From Phycisphaerales bacterium (GTDB lineage Bacteria; Planctomycetota; Phycisphaerae; Phycisphaerales; UBA1924), in contig CANHCQ010000022.1 in assembly GCA_947459215.1 (NCBI GenBank), positions 1 to 63,795 of the forward strand: a stretch of 63,795 bases of DNA, given 5' to 3'. Made by a program: the position numbers and the translations under genes. Within the stretch, counting starts at the first letter, position 1, and each line of letters begins with the position of its first letter. Shown here piece by piece: positions 61,539 through 63,795 of the stretch. A model generated the notes under the pieces. That model did no database searches. It was given only the letters and a program-made list of their open reading frames with translations, and was not told the DNA's origin.

Positions 61539-62501
61539 ATGCCAGCGTCCATGACCCATCCCCACTCACACCCGCAACCCGGGTCCGACTCCAGGTCCGA
61601 CGCGCGGCCCGAAGCCAGGCCAGAAGTCGCCGTGCGGGCCCCCTCCGCCCTTCCCCGCGGCGGTCCCGCCTCTGCCTACCCCATCATCGACGCCATCAAG
61701 CGCGGCGAAACCCCGACACCCCGTATCCACGATTCCGTCCGCGCCGAGCCCGTCATCCTCGCCGTCAACAACTTTCAGCTCTGGTACGGGCAGTCCAAGG
61801 CCCTCCACGGCATCACCATGCCGGTCGCCAAGGGCAAGGTCACCGCACTCATCGGCCCCAGCGGCTGCGGCAAGTCCACCCTTCTCCGCAGCGTCAACCG
61901 CCTCAACGACCTCATCGAGGGCGTCCGCGTCGAGGGCTCCATCGATCTCAACGGCAACAGCGTCTACGCCCGCGGCGTCGACGTCATCGACCTTCGTAAA
62001 CGCCTTGGCATGGTCTTCCAGAAGCCCAACCCGTTCCCGATGTCCATCTTCGAGAACGTGGTCTACGCGCTCCGCATCTCGGGAGAACGCAACAAGAAGG
62101 CCCTCGCCGACGCCTGCGAGAAAGCCCTCCGCCAGGCCGCGCTGTGGGACGAGGTGAAGGATCGCCTCAAAGCCTCCGCCATGGGCCTCTCCGGCGGACA
62201 GCAGCAACGGCTCTGCATCGCCCGCGCCATCGTCTCCGAGCCTGAGGTCCTGCTGCTCGACGAACCCTGCTCAGCCCTCGATCCGATCGCCACGCTCCGC
62301 ATCGAGGAACTCATCCACGAGATCAGCAGCCGCTACACCGTCCTCATCGTGACGCACAACATGCAGCAGGCCGCACGTGTGAGCGACTACACCGCCTTCA
62401 TGTATCTCGGCCGCCTGGTCGAGTACGGCCGCACGGCAGACCTCTTCCAGGTCCCGCAGCTCCGCGAGACCGAGGACTACGTCACCGGCCGTTTCGGTTG
62501 A
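61539..62501 (+). CDS. pstB: Phosphate ABC transporter ATP-binding protein PstB
   Basis: This protein has 320 residues. From about residue 70 it is a standard Pst[16 protein letters not shown], Walker [30 protein letters not shown] (a strongly PstB-specific segment), signature LSGGQQQR, Walker [13 protein letters not shown] and the His-loop [14 protein letters not shown]. The first 65-70 residues are a His/Ser/Pro/Ala/Arg-rich extension not found in E. coli PstB, probably disordered. An AGGG-type site precedes ATG 61539. No phoU follows, although it usually ends pst operons; the next gene is convergent 9 bases away. Confidence 0.95.
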   Translation: MPASMTHPHSHPQPGSDSRSDARPEARPEVAVRAPSALPRGGPASAYPIIDAIKRGETPTPRIHDSVRAEPVILAVNNFQLWYGQSKALHGITMPVAKGKVTALIGPSGCGKSTLLRSVNRLNDLIEGVRVEGSIDLNGNSVYARGVDVIDLRKRLGMVFQKPNPFPMSIFENVVYALRISGERNKKALADACEKALRQAALWDEVKDRLKASAMGLSGGQQQRLCIARAIVSEPEVLLLDEPCSALDPIATLRIEELIHEISSRYTVLIVTHNMQQAARVSDYTAFMYLGRLVEYGRTADLFQVPQLRETEDYVTGRFG

Positions 62502-62510
62502 TTGTCTCGA

Positions 62511-63795
62511 TTACCCAATGATCTTCCGCCGCTGGCTCACGTAATCCCACAGCACGAAGCGATCGATGTCGCTCCCGCCGGTGAAGAAGACGCGGCCCTT
62601 GGTCGTCTCGGCGATCCGCTGCGCAAACTGGATGTCCTCGTGCGACTGCGACCAACTCGGCAAGAGGAAGATATTGATCGTGATCCCCTCGCGCTGGCAC
62701 GCCCGCGCTTCCCGCATCGTCGCCTCTTCCGTCCTCGGGTCGGGCGGATAGAGCATGTAAAGCATCTCGTTCTCGAAATGCGCCGTGGGCAGGCCGTCGG
62801 TGATCAGGAGGATCTGCCTATTCGGTGTGTCCTGAGCACTCAAGAACCGCCGCGAGAGTTGCAGCGACCGCTGGATGTTCGTGAAGTGCTGCGGCACACG
62901 TGATTCCGACACATCCGGATCGCTCATGTCCGCTCGCAATCGCACCACCGGCGTGTGGATCGACACTATCTTGGGCATAAGCGCCGCGAGCTCGCTCGGG
63001 TGCCGCGGCTTGGCGAACGTGTACATCTCAATGCACTGCAGGAAGTCGCCCGGATACTCCGACCGGATGAGCGCATCAAACGCGAGCGCCATCCGCTTCA
63101 CATGGATGTACTGCCCGCCGTAGCGCATCGATCCCGACATGTCCATCAAGACGCACGTGGCGCACTTGGGGCTGTTGCGGGTCTTGTGGATCACCATGTC
63201 CTCGGACCGCATCCGAACGCCCGGTCCTTCGGAGGCCTCGCCCCCGCGCCGCTCCCGCAGCATCGCGTTCACGAACGACTGCGGCACGTCCATGTTCGAG
63301 ACCGAATCGCCGAACTCGTACTGCTTCGTCGCCGCGAGCTCCACAACCCCCTCGCCCGCGATCGGTCCGACATGCCGCCCCGATCGCGCCGCCTGCAAGC
63401 CGCTGAAGATCTCCTGCAGCACCTTGCCCTGAAACAGCTTCATCGCCTGTGGCGTCAGCCGTAGCCCTTGCCGCGATCGCTCGATGCCCTGCCGCTCCAT
63501 CTCGGCCCGCAGGTACTCCTCGATCTGACGCTGCATGTCATTGATCTTCTCGATCGCGTTGTCCTCGGCGAACGCGGACAACGCGTCGAGATCGATGATC
63601 GCGAGCTTCGCGGTCTTCATCGCCTCGCGCAGCTGTGCCAGCAGGTCGTCGATGGTCTCAAGCTCGTCCTTGATGTCGATCGCTTCCGGCACCGACATCG
63701 CTTCGCGGCCGGTAAACGCGTACCGCCCCGACAACTGCTCGATCTGGTACTTGTCCGCGAGCGAACCGATCACGCCCATCAGATCGCCCGCGAAA
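62511..63795 (-). CDS. VWA-domain protein, N-terminus beyond the window
   Basis: At least 427 codons are open to the window edge; the in-frame ATG at 63779 is preceded by further open codons reading FAGDL, so the true start is outside. The N-terminal part is helical and charged (LETIDDLLAQLREAMKTAKL; INDMQRQIEEYLRAEMERQ). The C-terminal half is a von Willebrand A domain with the metal site motif DMSGSMRYGG (DxSxS), LITDGLPTAH and SWSQSHEDIQFAQRIAE. Such cytosolic VWA proteins often work with a MoxR-type AAA ATPase as metal-ion-inserting or remodelling chaperones; the ATPase is not visible here. It converges with pstB. Confidence 0.85.
   Translation of the reverse strand, partial: FAGDLMGVIGSLADKYQIEQLSGRYAFTGREAMSVPEAIDIKDELETIDDLLAQLREAMKTAKLAIIDLDALSAFAEDNAIEKINDMQRQIEEYLRAEMERQGIERSRQGLRLTPQAMKLFQGKVLQEIFSGLQAARSGRHVGPIAGEGVVELAATKQYEFGDSVSNMDVPQSFVNAMLRERRGGEASEGPGVRMRSEDMVIHKTRNSPKCATCVLMDMSGSMRYGGQYIHVKRMALAFDALIRSEYPGDFLQCIEMYTFAKPRHPSELAALMPKIVSIHTPVVRLRADMSDPDVSESRVPQHFTNIQRSLQLSRRFLSAQDTPNRQILLITDGLPTAHFENEMLYMLYPPDPRTEEATMREARACQREGITINIFLLPSWSQSHEDIQFAQRIAETTKGRVFFTGGSDIDRFVLWDYVSQRRKIIG

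Overview
The window is GC-rich DNA from a Gram-negative bacterium, most likely a planctomycete, perhaps of the Phycisphaerae. This assignment is inference. It rests on separate rpoZ and monofunctional coaC genes, a pseudopilin-type N-terminus on a large exported protein, an oversized UbiD-type decarboxylase, a DUF3553-like protein, kdsB (KDO in an outer membrane), fliM, and gene order dominated by short operons. There are three tRNA genes, no rRNA, no CRISPR array, and no transposase or integrase.

Layout. 1-3045: tRNA-Ser(GCT), two small or conserved unknown genes, rpoZ-coaC, and tRNA-Ser(CGA) with a strong terminator. 3065-18403: a nine-gene surface-glycan cluster holding a methyltransferase, a carbamoyltransferase, five glycosyltransferase-like proteins, a stand-alone accessory protein and a double methyltransferase fusion. 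Four of these proteins share a recurring Rossmann-like module (signature G-x-G-x-H-T ... DD ... SS ... LY) in five copies. 18498-32424: housekeeping and export genes, namely an M16 peptidase, a UbiD-like decarboxylase, a methyltransferase, an ABC exporter pair, proC, accA, a LOG-family protein, fliM and dsbD. 32431-45799: trmB, prkA, a short-chain fatty acid transporter, a nuclease-like protein, tRNA-Arg(CCT), an HExxH protein with fmt and def, a TPR protein, kdsB and a divergent pyrG. 45833-55267: unknowns, tilS, heme o synthase, a second nuclease-like protein, a pseudopilin-like protein, an MFS transporter and a lipoprotein. 55476-63795: cystathionine beta-synthase plus a gamma-synthase/lyase (transsulfuration), then pstSCAB for phosphate uptake without phoU, then a VWA-domain protein cut by the window edge.

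Two themes cut across the window. First, ten genes carry a TANNNT hexamer exactly 5-6 bases before the start codon and no Shine-Dalgarno sequence, which is the architecture expected for leaderless mRNAs. Genes inside operons and several others have clear GGAG-type sites and ATGA/GTGA overlaps instead. Second, several short 7-8 bp tandem arrays sit between genes: an inverted pair of octamer arrays between def and fmt, and a heptamer array inside the UbiD-like gene that keeps the frame open. Other dispersed palindromic repeats also occur.

Start codons were chosen from Shine-Dalgarno sites, overlaps and the leaderless motif. Family assignments come from recognised motifs only; no database search was run.
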